From assembly GCA_019054805.1 (NCBI GenBank), contig JAHQIY010000012.1:1054001-1118000 (forward strand): DNA of 64,000 nucleotides. Direction: 5' to 3'. The DNA comes from Brachionus manjavacas. Taxonomy: Eukaryota > Rotifera > Eurotatoria > Ploima > Brachionidae. The position numbers and the translations under genes were made by a program. How positions within the stretch are numbered: position 1 is the stretch's first letter; every line of letters begins with the position of its first letter. Under the pieces are notes generated by a model that had not been told where the DNA came from, ran no database searches, and saw only the letters and a list, made by a program, of their open reading frames with translations. Shown here piece after piece: positions 46,526 to 58,545 of the stretch.

Positions 46526-47109
46526 GATAATTTTTTTGTTTGATTTTGTATTTATTATAAAAATTTTTCAAGTGGTGCTTATTTTTTTTTTTAAATAGAA
46601 AAAATTAGTTTATATTATTCTGAAATTTTTCAATTTTTTGAAAAAAATATTTGGCTCCCCACAATCAAGAATTTTTTCAACACAAACTGGTAAATACAAT
46701 TGTGTTCTACAAATTTTTTATCCAAAAGTTTGGGTAAATCGTTAAATAAAAAGTCAAGCATACCTGTCTATAAAAGACATTTATTCAGAGTCAATTCATG
46801 ATTAAAAAAAAAACTTGAAAGCATATTTTAATTGTTATTAAAAAAATGGCTACTATTTAATCCAGTTGCAAAAACAATTAAACTAAAAGCAAAATTAATC
46901 AAAAATCGTAGCAAATATTACACGTAGTAAATTAAATAAAAAAGTTGTTAATAGTAAAATAAATTAATTAGTAGCAAAAATAATTTTTAAATAGTAAATA
47001 TAAATTAATTTAATTTTTGATTGATAACTACTCAATTATCACTTATTAATGTATATAATGAACAAAAATTTTTATATTTTTATAATTTTTATAATTTTTT
47101 TTTATTTTT
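46526..47109. other. AT-rich intergenic
   Basis: No gene recognised; it ends where LINE endonuclease text begins. Confidence 0.3.
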
Positions 47110-49250
47110 ATAGATTTTAGTTTTTAATCAATGAGTTAGACTTCTCAGTAATTAATGATAAGCGTCCTACTTTCAATATTTTTAATAGGAATTACTTTGA
47201 AATTCTTGATCTTTTCTTAGTTTCATCTTCATTAATTGACAAAATTACCGACTTTTGTGTCCTAAATAGTCAAGACATGACTAGTGACCATTTCCCAAAA
47301 TTGGTTTGATTTTATTGATAAAATGGGAAAAAACCCACTATCAAGTAGACCATTCTGGAAAAAAATAAATAAATTTAGATCAAAAAAAGGATCAAATTTA
47401 ATCCCAAATTTGTTTTTAAATGACAAGGAATTCAAAACTAATGAAGAAAAGGGAAAATGCTTTGGAGAACTCCTATCTTCAATATTTAGTCCTAATTCTG
47501 ATTTAATAGATCGTGATAAAGATTTCGAAATACTTAATTCTAACTCTGAATTCTTTAGAAATTATGATCAGTCTAATTTTAATGATCCAATTTGCTTAAA
47601 TGAATTAATTATGGCTCTAAAAAGATTGAAAAATGAAGCGGCATCAGGACCTGACCAAATTCATAATCAAATGTTAAAAAACTTACCTAGAAATTCATTA
47701 ATAGAAATTATAGAACTTTTTAATTTATCTCTTCGAGAAGGTAGAGTCCCTAAAGCATGGAAACATCGAACATTACTATGATTCAAAAAAAAGCCTCTTC
47801 TTTACAAGAAATTTTAAATTATAGACCAATTAGTATAACGAGTTGTTTAGGAAAGCTCCTGGAACGCATAGTATTTTCAAGATTATACAATTATTTGGAA
47901 CAAAATTCACTCCTTATCCAGGAGCAATCTGGATTTAGGAAAGACCGGCGAACATCAGATAATCTTTTCTTTATAATTCAAAAAATTGTGGAATCATTTA
48001 ATAGAAAAAAAAGAGTTTGTGGCCTTTTTTTTGATATTTCTAAAGCCTTTGATAGGGTTTGGCATGAAGGTCTACTTTTTAAATTGATTAAAATGAATCC
48101 ACCTCATTACTTGACTAACTGGATTAGATCCTTTCTAGATAGTAGGACATTTAAGGTAAATGTGAATGACCAATTGAGCGACGAATATCAAATAACTGCA
48201 GGTGTTCCTCAAGGCTCAGTAATAAGTCCTCTCTTATTTAGTATTTATATTAATGACATCCCAAAAAGAAACAAAACAAATAATGAATACTCTCTGCTTT
48301 TCGCAGATGATCTAGTTACATTCTTCATTTATAACAAGAAAGGGAACCTAGAAAATAAGATTAATAAATACACCAACGAACTAGAACAATGGCTTATTAA
48401 ATGGAAAATGAAGATATCAGTTGAAAAGTCATGTTCAGTAGTCTTTTCTAGGTACAAAAAAGAGGGTGATAATCTAAACTTAAAAATCTATGGAAACAGA
48501 ATAGTGAGCCAAAAAGAAATCAAGTTTCTTGGTATTAAATTTGATTCTAAGTTAAACTTTAATACACTAGTAGACGAAATTAAAGAACGCTGTAACAAAA
48601 GGCTAGATATTATTAAGATATTGTCAAACAAAAAATGGGGTCTCACTCAAAACACACTAGGAAATTTATATAAATCTTTAGTCGGATCGATTTTAGACTA
48701 TTCTTTTCCTTGCTTAAATTCATTTTCAGAAAATAATATCAAAAAACTACAAGCAATTCAGAATACAGCAGTAAGATCTATGCTTAAGTTAAAATATGAT
48801 ACTTCCTCTAACATCGTGCATCACGAGGCTTTTAATAAACTTAAATCACTAACAGTCTCGAATCGTCTTTTTGAGTTGAGCGAGAAATATGTTGGGACAG
48901 GACTGAGTCATTCTATTCCATTGGTTGAAAGACTGGTGAAAGAATACAAAGAAGGTTTCGAATCAAGATATATTGAATACCCAACTCCATTGTGTAATTG
49001 CTACCTTACTATTTCTTCTTTTTTTCCTGAAACTTGAACTATTTAAACATGTGCCACATGAAACAATCTTTTCCAATTTATGTCTTTTCAACTTTAATTT
49101 TTTTTAGCTTATTTACTCTATTTTGATTCTTTTTTTTTTTTTATCTAATTTTATTTACTTTAATTTTATTTTTGTTTTATTTTTAATTTATTCTGAAGGA
49201 GCTTTAGCTCGGTACAGAAAACAAATAAATAAATATAAATAAATAATATA
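47110..49250 (+). mobile_element. LINE family A, best-preserved RT copy
   Basis: A 5'-truncated element of the Jockey/CR1 group. It starts in the last part of the endonuclease (LSVINDKRPTFNIF-like, then TSDHFP near 47290, in broken frames). ORF2 then continues open from 47284 to 47781 (RLKNEAASGPDQIHNQ) and, after a single frame change near 47760, from 47757 to 49037. RT motifs: YRPISITSCLGKLLERIV, EQSGFRKDRRTSDNL, LFFDISKAFDRVWHEGLLF, AGVPQGSVISPLLFSIYIND, the catalytic LLFADDLVTFF, then FLGIKFDSKLNF. A C-terminal region with HHEAFNKLKSLTVSNRLFEL ends at 49037. The 3' end has GGAGCTTTAGCTCGG and an (AAAT)n tail. One frameshift is the only visible block in the RT half. It serves as the reference for the other copies. 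Confidence 0.92.
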
Positions 49251-49794
49251 AGATTAGCGAATTGAAAATTAAAATTATAGCGTCATCACGTGATCAAAAA
49301 AAAAAACTGATGGAAGGTTCGCTCGAAAGTCCAGGCGAGTTTCAACGTTGGACTTAAAAGAATTTGGTTAAACTGAATCTAAAAAAGTTGGAAAGACCTG
49401 TTGGTCATCATACCATCTTCCAACAACAGAGAAGCGTACTCAACGAAGCAGAATTCAAACAAATTAAAACTATTTATAATTATTCATCGAACAAAATATG
49501 GAATGTTAGATTCCAATAAGCTTTCCAAGTTCAAAGTGTCTTGAAGCGTCTAATATCAGTGAATGGACTAATGTTCAAACTCGAAGATGCGAACAAATTA
49601 CCGAATACGAAAAAAAACTCGATATTCAGATTCCACTTTTTACCTGATGATTTTAACAAGGAATTACTGCGAAACTATGGTTTAGGGTTTATGCTTGGAC
49701 TCGTGAAGAAGCTGATCGAAAAGGGGGTAAAAATTGTTTTTAATTAATAATTTTAAAATCTTTTTGACTATTTTTCATTTTGATGTAATAAGGG

Positions 49795-50340
49795 ATCTTT
49801 GGTGTTATGAAAAAGCCTATTTCTGTGATGGTTTGGATAGGAATGACAAAATATGGACTCACTAAACCATATTTTTTCAATGAAGGTAAATTTAACCTAA
49901 ATATTTATGAATTAGAGTTAAATAAAATCTTAAAAAAAGGTGAAACTATTAATGCTGAATATTACAAGCGTCGGATTTTACCTATGGCAAGGAAGGAAGG
50001 AAATCGTTTATGTGGCTCACAAAGATGGGTTTTTCAACAAGATGGTGCAAAGCCTCATACAGCGAATATATCCCAAGCCTATTGTAGAAATAATCTCCAT
50101 ATGTTCATGGAAAAGAGTGTCTGGCCGCCAAACTCTCCTGATTTTAATCCATGTGACTACTACCTATGGAATGCTATTGTTAAAAGAATGAGAGTAAACA
50201 AGTTTATCAGTCGCCCAGATTTTATAAAAGAAATAAAATCTGCGATCAGAAAAGTTCCAATAGAAGAAATTGAAAGCGCTATTAATTCATTTCATCCCGG
50301 GTTAGGCAAGTCGAAAATTCGAAAGGAACTTACTGCTTGA
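49795..50340 (+). pseudogene. mariner-like transposase, C-terminal part, DD37D spacing
   Basis: A 177-residue open frame. KKPISVMVWIGMTKYGL and INAEYYKRRIL correspond to the middle of IS630/Tc1/mariner transposases. RWVFQQDGAKPHTA carries the second catalytic Asp, and WPPNSPDFNPCDYYLW the third, with 37 residues between them, the DD37D spacing known for the maT group. The first Asp and the N-terminal DNA-binding domains are absent. The frame ends normally (KIRKELTA). It interrupts LINE ORF1. No clear terminal repeats were identified. Confidence 0.8.
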
Positions 50341-51030
50341 AATAAAAAAAAAGTAAAAAAATAAATAAATTTTTTAAAATAAAAAGTTAATGTAAAATTT
50401 ATTAAAAAACCAAAAGTGCCATAACTTAATATTATATATAATTTTAAAGCTTATTCTTTTATCTTTCAATTGAGCATATATAAATTGGACCATAAACTTT
50501 ATTCTTTAATTTTTTTTAGTTTAAATCAGACCATGAACATTTTGGTCAAAAATAGGTCTAAAAGGCGAAGGGATATAAAGATGAACTTGATTTAAATTTT
50601 ATTTTATTACTAAGTTTTATTTTTACTTAAGTTAAAAATTTTAAGACGATAGCTTATTGCGTTCAAAAGTTATTGTTAATAAAATGAAATTACGCTTTTT
50701 TCACCCATCGGAAATTAAGGTAATAATAAGAGTTTTTTGACCATAACTTTTGAACAAAACATCGCACAGACATAATCTATATATCTTTGTAATCCTCATT
50801 CAATTGTCTATTCGACAATATGTAAAAATACATTTTGAAAATCGAAATGCTAGAGGAAATTTTGAGGGTTTGAGGTTATGTGGCTGCCTATTTCAGGGTT
50901 ATGTGGCTGCCTATTTCAGGAAGGCTTTAACTGAAAAGCTGACCATGTATTTTTATACAAGATAGCCCAAAGTACCCCTGTGTAAAATTTTATGGGGATC
51001 GGTCTACCGCAACATATTTTTTTTTCAAAT
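50341..51030. other. Non-coding stretch between mariner fragment and LINE ORF1 remainder
   Basis: No gene seen. A 23-bp tandem duplication (GGTTATGTGGCTGCCTATTT and 3 bases, twice) lies at about 50873-50919. It probably belongs to the same inserted element as the mariner fragment. Confidence 0.35.
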
Positions 51031-51539
51031 TAAAAAAAAGCACCGAGATTTTTTGAACACCCGTTATTTCGTTGCAATCAAAATCAATGGTCTGAAAGTT
51101 GAAGAAATCTCAGAAGAAACATATTTTCAGGGACAGTTCCTTAAGATGCAACCCAAAATGTTCAAAATTTAACTGGTCCTACAGTACTATATCGACTTAG
51201 ATGCTTAATATCAATTGCTGGACAAAAACAAAAATGCTTCTTCTGCCACGACGAGAGTCATAATATAGCAATATGCTCAAGCCAAAAAGTCACCAAAACC
51301 ATCTTTCAATAACGTTAAGACAAACAAATAAAGCGCTAATCAGAATCGGAAACACAAAACGCAGAATTTAAAAAAAAATTAAAAGATCATGAAGAAGAAG
51401 AAGACCTTGGAAATAATGATAATAATGAAGATGACAATGTCTTTCAGGATGATACTTATGAGCTCACATAGAAAACAAATCAACTCAGATAATTATTTAA
51501 AAAAAATCAATAATGAATCCTAATTTTTCAAAACAATCT

Positions 51540-52212
51540 TCATCTTCCACCAGGTTAGTAATTACACACTGGAATTAGTTCCAATTACCAAATAGAATCC
51601 CTCTCTTAGAAAAGTTTTTAGCTCAGAATTTCCCTGACATTGTTCTCTTAAATGAAAAAAAAATAAATTAAAATGATTTTAATTTTTATTTTAATTTTAA
51701 AAATTATAATTCAAAAGTTAAAGCTCGAAATTGTTATGGTGGAGGAGTATCCATTTTAATAAAAGAAGGAATTGAGATTAAACAAGAAAATTCATTTGAT
51801 CACTTTAATGCGGAGCTTCTATGCAACAAGATAAGCTTAAAAAACACAGAACTTTTTGTATTTAGTCTTTACAATCTACCTAATAAAGTATTTCACTTTA
51901 AGCTTTTTCTAGATATTTTTAAAAGGTGTGGAAAATTAATCCTAGGGGGAGATCTAAATGCGAAAGCTAATAGCTCAGGTTGCTTCGGTGAAAATGAAAA
52001 TGGTCAAATTCTAGAGAAAATACTTAGCAAATTAAACCTCTCTGTAATTAATGATAGGACGCCACCATTTAATACATTTAAATCTGAAAATTTTGAAATT
52101 CTTGATATTTTTCTGATACCATCCTCATTAGCAGATAAAATATTGGAGTTCAAAGTCTTGCAGAACCATGATATGTTAAGTGATCATTTTCCAATCCAGG
52201 CATACATATGAA
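51540..52212 (+). pseudogene. LINE family A endonuclease domain
   Basis: Broken frames. TRLVITHWN, FLAQNFPDIVLLNEKKIN (catalytic Glu), NCYGGGVSILIKEGIEI, KLILGGDLNAKANSSG (GDxN motif), LSVINDRTPPFNTFKS and finally HDMLSDHFPIQ (the SDH motif). All conserved blocks of an apurinic-type endonuclease remain, although a stop occurs near 51670. Confidence 0.8.
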
Positions 52213-52315
52213 TTGAGCATTATATAACAGTTAAGTCACCAAGTTCTAATTTTGATTTCAAAAAAACAAATTGGGGATTTTTCCAAGAATTACATTGATC
52301 CTCAAGCCTAAACAT

Positions 52316-54350
52316 AAGCTGCTGAAGAAGACTTCGAGGACAACATGGACTTTTACGACAGAGACCAAGATGTCTAATCACCTTAAAATACTTCATTTAA
52401 ACATACAATAAATAGACTCAGAAACAATAAAACTTCAACTTACAAGACTTGCTCAAATCCACAAAACAGACATAATTAGCATCAAAGAAACCTTTCTCAA
52501 ATCGAACAAAAATCTCGAAATTGATGGCTACTCGATCATCCGATCCGACAGACAACTACCAAAAAAAGGGTGAGGAGCCGCCCTGTGTATAAAAAATAAT
52601 CTAGTATTTCAAGAAATCGATTTATCGTGCATAAAAAATTTGACGAGGCTACGGGAGTACTACTTTCAAAAGACGACCATTTAAAAGTCGCAACTTTTTT
52701 TCTATTTACTCGAGCCCATCTAGTCCAAATTCTTCATGTCAGTCGCTGACTTACGAACGAGGTAAAAGTGTTCTCGATTTATCAATCTGTTCCAATTCGG
52801 TCTTCAAATTTTTTAAACAACACCAAGTCCTAAAGCCTAAAATAAGCGACCATCAACCGACAATTACCGTCTTTTCTAATCTCAAACAAAAACGCAAAAC
52901 CCATACGGCTAAAAGAACCGACTGGAATTCATTTAGAGAAAATTTAGATCAAAACTTACCAAAGGGCTTATTTTTAGAAAACGAAAATCATATTGAGTGC
53001 GTGTCAATTGAACTAATATCCAAATGAACCAAGCAATAAACTCATCGACGACAACTAAAACGCTTGTTACAAAAGCTTTTAATCCAATAACCATTCCATT
53101 TTCATTAGTTAAACTAATTAAATTAAAAAGAAAAATTAAACGTTAGATAAATAAAAAAAGGACTGAATACACGTCAAGTCAATAAAAATAAAGCCTTTTT
53201 TATATAACTGGATTGCTAATTTTCTTGGGGACAGAAATTTTTTTGTAAGCTATAAGAATGCAAAATCATCTTTGTTCAAGATAACAACCGGCGTTCCACA
53301 AGGAAGCAGCCTTTCCCCCACATTATTTTCAGTATTCTTCAGTGATATCGTTAAGAAACTACCTTATAACATTGAAAAAGCCTTATTCGCTGACGATCTT
53401 ACAATATGGTTTAGTGACTAAAATCTTAAATCCTTGGAAATAAAGATCCAAAAAGCAATAAACATAATATACAACTTCTGTGAAAAATGGAGTTTGAAGA
53501 AAAAAAATCGAAAACCGTGTATTCAGTATTCACCACAGCTGGCTATAGGAAAAATTATACGAAAACTTACCGTTTAAACTTGACACTTGGTAAGACAACG
53601 ATTCCAATGAACCCATTTCCGACGTTCCTTGGTCACAACTAAGATCCGAAACTCTCGTTCCAAAAGCAACTTGAATCAATCACAGATAAAACCTTAAAAA
53701 AAATAAATATAATTCGTAAAATCAAAAGTTTAAACATCAAAAACAAAACAATACTGTTCTTAACAATATTTTAAAGTTTTATTCGATCAAACTTCGACTA
53801 CGCATTCATACCATTGCTCTTAGCAACACAAAAAATCTCTGAAGAAATTCAAAAGCTTCACAATCGGATACTGAAGACGAATCACTTTTTCCCAATCAGG
53901 ACCAAAATATACACCATCCTTGACAAACTAAAATTAAACAAAGTATTAGTTAGAGCTAATAAATTATTCGGCAAATTTGTGGAAAGCAAATTAACCCACA
54001 CACTTATCGTAAAAGAAACAGAAGAAGTACAAATCAAAAATAGAAAACCCCTTTCGACCTATTTAAAGAAAAAATTGCTATAAAATAAACAATCTTTTAT
54101 GCTTTTACAATTTTTATTTTTCAAGAAATTTTTCAAGAATATTTAATTTAATTAATTCAAAATTATCCAATTTTTTGTATAACATTTACTTTCTGCTCTA
54201 TCTTATGTGTTTTTTCAATTTTTTAAAAAAATCAAAAATAACTTTTACAAATCCCAAAATAAACGCTAATGTGGCTGAAAAGGAGAATAAATATTCATTC
54301 CAAACAGCAAGGGGACTTTTCCCAAATTATTTTTTAAATAAATAAATAAA
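52316..54350 (+). mobile_element. LINE family D inserted in LINE family A, 14-bp target duplication
   Basis: Flanked by an identical TCAAGCCTAAACAT at 52302-52315 and 54351-54364. It begins with ORF2 endonuclease text (LKILHLNIQ, IISIKETFL, the GAALCIKNNLVF block), then KPKISDHQPTI. The RT is partial: TTGVPQGSSLSPTLFSVFFSDI and ALFADDLTIWFSD (catalytic FADD), then a C-terminus in broken frames ending near 54083 (KPLSTYLKKKLL). Tail AAATAAATAAA. The palm region before VPQGS is deleted near 53180. It is younger than its host. Confidence 0.82.
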
Positions 54351-55899
54351 TCAAGCCTAAACATTAATTCTCTTACAAATATTAATAAACTTAATGAACT
54401 AATTTCATTGAAAATTATGAATGCGAATCAAAAAAGTATTCCTTTTCAATCTCAGAAATTTTTGTAATCGAGTCTACCGAAGAACATTGTATTACTAATT
54501 AAGGAACGTAGTAAAGTTCGAAGACTTTTTCAGAAAACAAGATGTCCTTCTCTAAAAATTACATTTAATAAGCTAACATCTGAGTTACGTTCAAACTTAA
54601 AGGATTTTTGGAACCAAAACTGGCAAGAGTTTATTAATAAAATGGGAAAACCCCATTATCAAGCAGACCATTTTGGAAATAAATGAATAAATTTAGATCA
54701 AAGAAATGTTCGAAAGGCAAATTCCCATGTTAATTAAAGATGGAAAATGGTTCAATTCAGATAAAGATAAAGGAGAAATCTTCGGAAACATCTTAAAAAC
54801 AACTTTTAGTCCTCATTTAGATTTAGATATATCTGAGAGTGATACTGTATAGCAGATACAATCTCAGGTTTCCTAAAAAAAAAATGTACTAAAATATCAA
54901 ATTAAACCATTTACTGTTTCAGAAATTACATTCCTTTTAAAAAAGTTAAAAAAGTGTCAGGATCAGGTATAGATGTTATTCACAACTTAATGTAAAAAAA
55001 TCTCCCTTATGAGTCTTTAGTTGAATTAAGTCATCTTTTTAACATGAGTTTGGAACAAGGTAATGGCCCTTCCCTAGAAAACCTGGAAAATGTCTGTTGA
55101 AAAGTCATGCTACACGATCTTTGAAAAAAACTCTAGAAAAAAAACTCTTCTAGTCCTAAAATTATATGAAAACAGTTTAAATCTAAAAGAAAAAGTTCAG
55201 TTCTTAGGAATTACATTTGACTCAAAACTTACATTTAGTTTAATGGTGGATGAGATAAAAGAGCGCTGTAACAAAAGACTAAATATTATCAAATATTTAT
55301 CGCATTAAAAATGGGGCCTTAAACCCAAAACATTATAGAATCTATACAAATCCTTAATAGGATCATTTCTCGATTATTCTTTTCCTTGTTTAAATTCACT
55401 CACAGAAACCAACATTAAAATAATACAATTGATTCAAAATTCAGAAGTTAGATACATCTTGAAACTAAAATATAATACTCCCTCCAAAATAATGCATCAT
55501 GAGGCATTTAATGAACTTAAATTACTAAAAGTCTCAAATAGATTTTTCGAATTGAGTGAGAGATATGTTAGGGCAGGACTGAGTCATTCTGTTCCATTGG
55601 TTGTCAGACTGGTGGAGGAATACAAAGAAGGTTTCGAATCGAGATATATTGAACACCCAGCTCCATTGTGTAATTGCTACCTTACTATTTCTTCTCTGTA
55701 TCAATATATCTAATTTTAATTTTATTCTTTTTTAACTTATTTAATTTTATTTTTATTTTTTTTTTTATATATATTTTATCTTATTTTAGACTTAATTTTA
55801 TTTGATTTTTTTTTTTTTCTGAAGGAGCCTTAGCTCGATACCGATATACAAATAAATAAATTAAAATATACAAATCTGAAAATATAAAAGCTAAAAATG

Positions 55900-56900
55900 A
55901 CCGATCTTCATCTACATCAATTCTCGTGTTACAAAGAAATAAAGGGGACACCGAAAATGATACCGAAATAGATGAAATTCCCGTTAAAAAAGCAAGCAAA
56001 GCAAGCAGAGTTTATAATCATTATGCTGACTTTGGTCCTTACAAACAAGCCCTTGATATGATTAAAAATAATTTTGAAGTTTATTCTTGGGGAACAAAAG
56101 AAAAACAAAAATCGAGAATAGGAGATAAAGAATTTTTTAAATTTTCAAGATGTAATAAAAGACTTTATATATTCAAACCGAGTACAAATTCAAGTGCACC
56201 TATCCTTGTTGAAGAAGAAGAACACGTTCACATACCAAAAACAAGAGGAGTTCCTGAACAAACTAAGCAAATCATAATTCAAAAATATTTCAAGAAAAAA
56301 ACAAGCCAAAAAAAATTATCAGATGGTTGAGATCAAATACAGAGTTGATCCTCATATTTACTTCAACCAATGTTTCTTATCAAGCAACAAAAACAATGTG
56401 CAAAGTTTATTTTGAAAAAATAGAGTGGCTTATATTTGACGATTATATCAAAGAAACAAATTCATTTCAATTTGTGAGATTCAATCAAGAAGAATGGGAA
56501 TAAAGCGTCAGCTCATGTCCAGACTGCGATAAAAACTTGATTTGTAAACATGTAATTGGTGTTGGATACAGGTTGAAATTATGTGAATTTCTGGCTTAGA
56601 TCTCAATATTTAGGCAAATAAAAAGCGAGGAAGACGAAAACAAGCTACACCTGCTTTGGTACAACGTATTTCGACTGGTCCAATTAATCCAGCTCTACAA
56701 AATTTAAACTACGAATTACTAACTTCAATGGCTCAATCAATTAAACAAGATACGCTTTCAAATGAAAATGATCAAAGTCAAGCCGAAAGTATTAAAAAAT
56801 GAAATTCAAACTATTGTTTAACCAACAACATCTTCAAATTTAGCTCCGAGAAATAAAGGCCGCTCAAGAAAAAATCCATAAAAATAACACTAAACAACAT
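55900..56900 (+). mobile_element. MULE-like transposase remnant with SWIM finger
   Basis: 55926-56330 encodes a MULE-type N-terminal module (MIKNNFEVYSWGTKEKQKSR, FFKFSRCNKRLYIF). After a stop, other frames give KIEWLIFDDYIKETNSFQFV, then SSCPDCDKNLICKHVIGVG, the SWIM-type finger near 56515-56565, and a basic KKRGRRKQA-like tail near 56620. The catalytic core between the two modules is missing. No target duplication found. Confidence 0.65.
56361..56558 (+). repeat. SWIM-region direct repeat, copy 1
   Basis: About 198 bp, repeated almost exactly at 57454-57652, including the same in-frame stop after EEWE. Copy 1 continues into the rest of the MULE tail, copy 2 does not. Confidence 0.88.
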
Positions 56901-57044
56901 TTCTAAGTAATGTGTGAATTTTTTTATTTACAAACATTTGACAATATTTAATATTTTTTTTATTTAATTTACTAGTGATAAATTTAATTTGCTACTTTCA
57001 CTAATAAATTTTTACTTTCATTTTTATTTTTTTTTGCTACATAT

Positions 57045-57490
57045 TTAATTATTTTTACTACGAAAATAATTTGGAGTCTTAAAAAAATTACGAGTATATA
57101 ATGTAACACTGCTGCTAAGATATCTTAAATTCATCATATTGAACGCAAAATATGGTAATCTAAAAGTTTTAATTGAAAAATTTTTTTTCGAATTCTTGAA
57201 AAAATTGTATAATGGAATTAGATCACCTCTTTTTCTTCTTTCCACAAGATTTGGAATGTTCAAAGTCTTCAATCTTCTTTCATACGGTCTGTTTCTAATT
57301 AAAGAAACAAATTTCGTAGCTCGGGATGAATCATTTCAACATTCTCACAGTCTGACTTTAGAATAGGAGACCATACAAGCACCGCAAATTCCGAAAGAGG
57401 ACGAACAATAGTTAAATACAATGATTTAAATAACCAATGTTTCTTATCAAGCAACTTCAACCAATGTTTCTTATCAAGCAACAAAAACAA
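57045..57490 (-). mobile_element. CR1-like LINE 3' end, antisense
   Basis: Minus-strand text FKSLYLTIVRPLSEFAVLVW, then NVEMIHPELRNLF, then ALKTLNIPNLVERRKRGDLI, the C-terminal ORF2 motif of CR1/L2-type elements. It lies between the two copies of the MULE SWIM repeat. Its 5' edge includes two copies of ACCAATGTTTCTTATCAAGC (57433 and 57459). Confidence 0.7.
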
Positions 57491-57652
57491 TGTGCAAAGT
57501 TTATTTTGAAAAAATAGAGTGGCTTATATTTGACGATTATATCAAAGAAACAAATTCATTTCAATTTGTGAGATTCAATCAAGAAGAATGGGAATAAAGC
57601 GTCAGCTCATGTCCAGACTGCGATAAAAACTTGATTTGTAAACATGTAATTG
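57454..57652 (+). repeat. SWIM-region direct repeat, copy 2
   Basis: A partial MULE fragment, nearly identical to 56361-56558, ending abruptly at 57652. Confidence 0.88.
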
Positions 57653-58077
57653 TCAGAAGAACAATGTAAGAGAGAAGCAAGAAGCAAATTAATATAAATT
57701 TACGTAAATTTATGTAAAATTATCAAAGAAAAAAAGTAAATTTTACGGATTGATTAATTTTATGTGAAAATTTTGACATTTGACTTTTTTAGAATTTTCT
57801 AAGCCTGAATTCAGAAAAAAATTTACTTTTTTTCACATAATTTTAAGTGAAATTTTATTTGAAAATGCTAATTTTTAGTAAAAAAGTTTAAAAAAATTAA
57901 ATTTTAAACTATAAAGAAAAACGCAAAAGTAAAAAATGTTCAAATATACACATCCCAATATAATTCAATGATTCAACCAATATCCTTTTTTTTCTATACT
58001 AGAAAATAAATGTTTCTTGAAAGAAAATTAAAAAAAAAATTAAGACTATCTCTAACCTTAAAAAAAAAAAAAATTAG
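57653..58077. other. AT-rich intergenic
   Basis: No gene recognised. Confidence 0.25.
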
Positions 58078-58132
58078 GACTTTGACTTGACTTGACTTGT
58101 GACTTGTGACTTGTGACTTTTAAACAACGCTG
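58078..58132. mobile_element. Solo right end of an AAGTC MITE
   Basis: GACTTTGACTTGACTTGACT, three copies of GACTTGT, then TTTTAAACAACGCTG, the right end of the hAT-like MITE family. The left end was not found. Confidence 0.55.
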
Positions 58133-58134
58133 CT

Positions 58135-58545
58135 TTATGAAGGAAAACTGAATATTTGGGCTGGGATTTTATTTAAGGGAACAACGAATTTTGCTGTAAG
58201 ATTTTTTTTATTATTTTTAAGCGCAACATGGATGTAGACCACCCAAAGCCAAAGGACAACGACCCAAAGCATCGTTCTTTAATGTGCTCTTCTATTTTAA
58301 ATTTAAAAAATATTGTTTGGGTAAATTGCTTTTTAGTAATTAATCTCTGGCGATAATATTTGAGTCATTCCTTTTAATAAAGATCAAATCTCTCCCAAAG
58401 TCTCCCGATTTAAATCCCATTGAACCTATGTGGAACGAGTTAAAATAACATGTTGGAAAGTGAATGATTTTATCCGAAGCTGATGCCGAAATGGCGGTCA
58501 AAATTTTTCGAAAAATCTTTAACGAAAGAAAAATGCTAAAATTAT
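58135..58545 (+). pseudogene. Tc1-like transposase fragment (DD34E type)
   Basis: In broken frames: EGKLNIWAGILFKGTTNFAV (the VMVWGxI-like block), then KSPDLNPIEPMWNELK, which holds the third catalytic residue, Glu, of Tc1 elements, then MAVKIFRKIFNERK. The middle Asp block is missing. Confidence 0.65.

Larger units (their letters stand above)
49255..55870 (+). mobile_element. LINE family A, 5'-complete copy with two inserted elements
   Basis: Begins directly after the tail of the previous LINE with AGCGAATTG and CATCACGTGATC, like the start at 13013. ORF1 text reads RLISVNGLMFKLEDA and FRFHFLPDDFNKELLRNYGL and is cut near 49700 by a mariner-like fragment. It resumes near 51050 and reaches an intact CX2CX4HX4C knuckle (CFFCHDESHNIAIC at 51237-51278). 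The endonuclease is 51540-52210. A second LINE (52316-54350) interrupts ORF2 with a 14-bp target duplication. ORF2 continues from 54365 (LIKERSKVRRLFQKTRC), then near 55080 jumps from the linker (FNMSLEQGN) to the post-RT part (FLGITFDSKLTF), so the RT core is missing. The 3' end at about 55855 has GGAGCCTTAGCTCG and an (AAAT)n tail. Confidence 0.85.

Noticed and set aside
50750..50965. 71-aa frame with a repeated LCGCLFQGYVAAYF segment
   Set aside because: The repetition comes from a 23-bp tandem duplication in non-coding DNA; there is no start context or family resemblance.
56361..57652. The 198-bp direct repeat as a giant target-site duplication of the LINE
   Set aside because: Copy 1 runs on into the MULE tail without an insertion boundary, so the repeat does not flank a single clean insertion.
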